Assembly: GCA_022564535.1 (NCBI GenBank)
Contig: JADFLD010000134.1
Coordinates: 1 to 6,340 of the forward strand
Length of the DNA: 6,340 nt
Reading direction: 5' to 3'
DNA from: Gemmatimonadota bacterium
Lineage (GTDB): Bacteria; Gemmatimonadota; Gemmatimonadetes; Longimicrobiales; UBA6960
The position numbers and the translations under genes were made by a program. A model generated the notes under the pieces. That model saw only the letters and a list, made by a program, of their open reading frames with translations. It made no database searches and was not told the DNA's origin. Shown here in pieces: positions 6,290-6,340 of this stretch (position 1 is the first letter of the stretch; every line of letters begins with the position of its first letter).

Positions 6290-6340
6290 AGCTGAATCGT
6301 TCCGTGACAGTCCGATGATGTCGACCCGGATCGCACCCCT
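6290..6340 (+). other. Right-edge sequence, possible start of another gene
   Basis: After the TGA at 6287-6289 there is no hairpin with a T-tract. A double ATG at 6315-6320 opens a plus-strand frame (M-M-S-T-R-I-A-P) running off the window, but no ribosome site precedes it and only eight codons are visible. It may be a downstream gene start or chance. Confidence 0.2.

Noticed and set aside
1..6340. CRISPR arrays, insertion sequences, tRNA or rRNA genes
   Set aside because: I saw no regularly spaced direct repeats, no transposase motifs or terminal inverted repeats, and no tRNA- or rRNA-like segments.

Overview
This is a GC-rich, densely coded bacterial window. It holds a four-gene operon on the minus strand, read from about 5630 down past the left edge, and one divergent small gene on the plus strand. 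Several features suggest Gemmatimonadota or a close relative: high GC, signal peptides ending in an Ala-Gln type motif, and the combination of a DUF4159 protein, a von Willebrand A (VWA)/glutamine-amidotransferase-like membrane protein, a legumain/caspase-fold protein and a TPR protein. The taxonomic call is inference; no rRNA or other marker is present.

Layout in transcription order on the minus strand: (1) a DUF4159 protein with a signal peptide or weak lipobox (5595-4717); (2) after 14 nt, a 759-residue membrane protein with two N-terminal membrane segments, a VWA domain with an intact metal site, a class-I glutamine-amidotransferase-like domain without an obvious Cys nucleophile, a beta-sandwich region and a C-terminal membrane segment (4702-2423); (3) overlapping it, a secreted caspase/legumain-fold protein whose Cys position is Ser and which has no cysteine anywhere (2456-1404); (4) overlapping that by 4 nt, a secreted TPR protein that enters a probable peptidase-MA-like domain and is cut by the left edge (1407-1). 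This last gene starts with GTG behind a strong Shine-Dalgarno sequence and is open over all 469 codons.

The 262-nt gap from 5596 to 5857 separates the operon from a divergent plus-strand gene (5858-6289) for a 143-residue, unrecognised, probably single-pass membrane protein. The gap holds a 9-bp GC-rich inverted repeat, an extracytoplasmic-function (ECF) sigma-like promoter candidate for the operon, and an AT-rich patch just before the plus-strand gene. The last 51 nt may begin another plus-strand gene, which is poorly supported.

Working model (inference): all four operon products act in the envelope, periplasm or outer surface. DUF4159 and VWA/GATase-like membrane proteins are commonly found beside MoxR ATPase and DUF58 genes in Bat-type clusters, but neither partner is visible here. 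Instead the pair is fused to a module of a caspase-fold protein and a TPR/protease-like protein. Tight spacing and stop/start overlaps indicate co-translation, so the four proteins may form one envelope assembly or surveillance system. The Cys-less caspase fold is the most unusual element.
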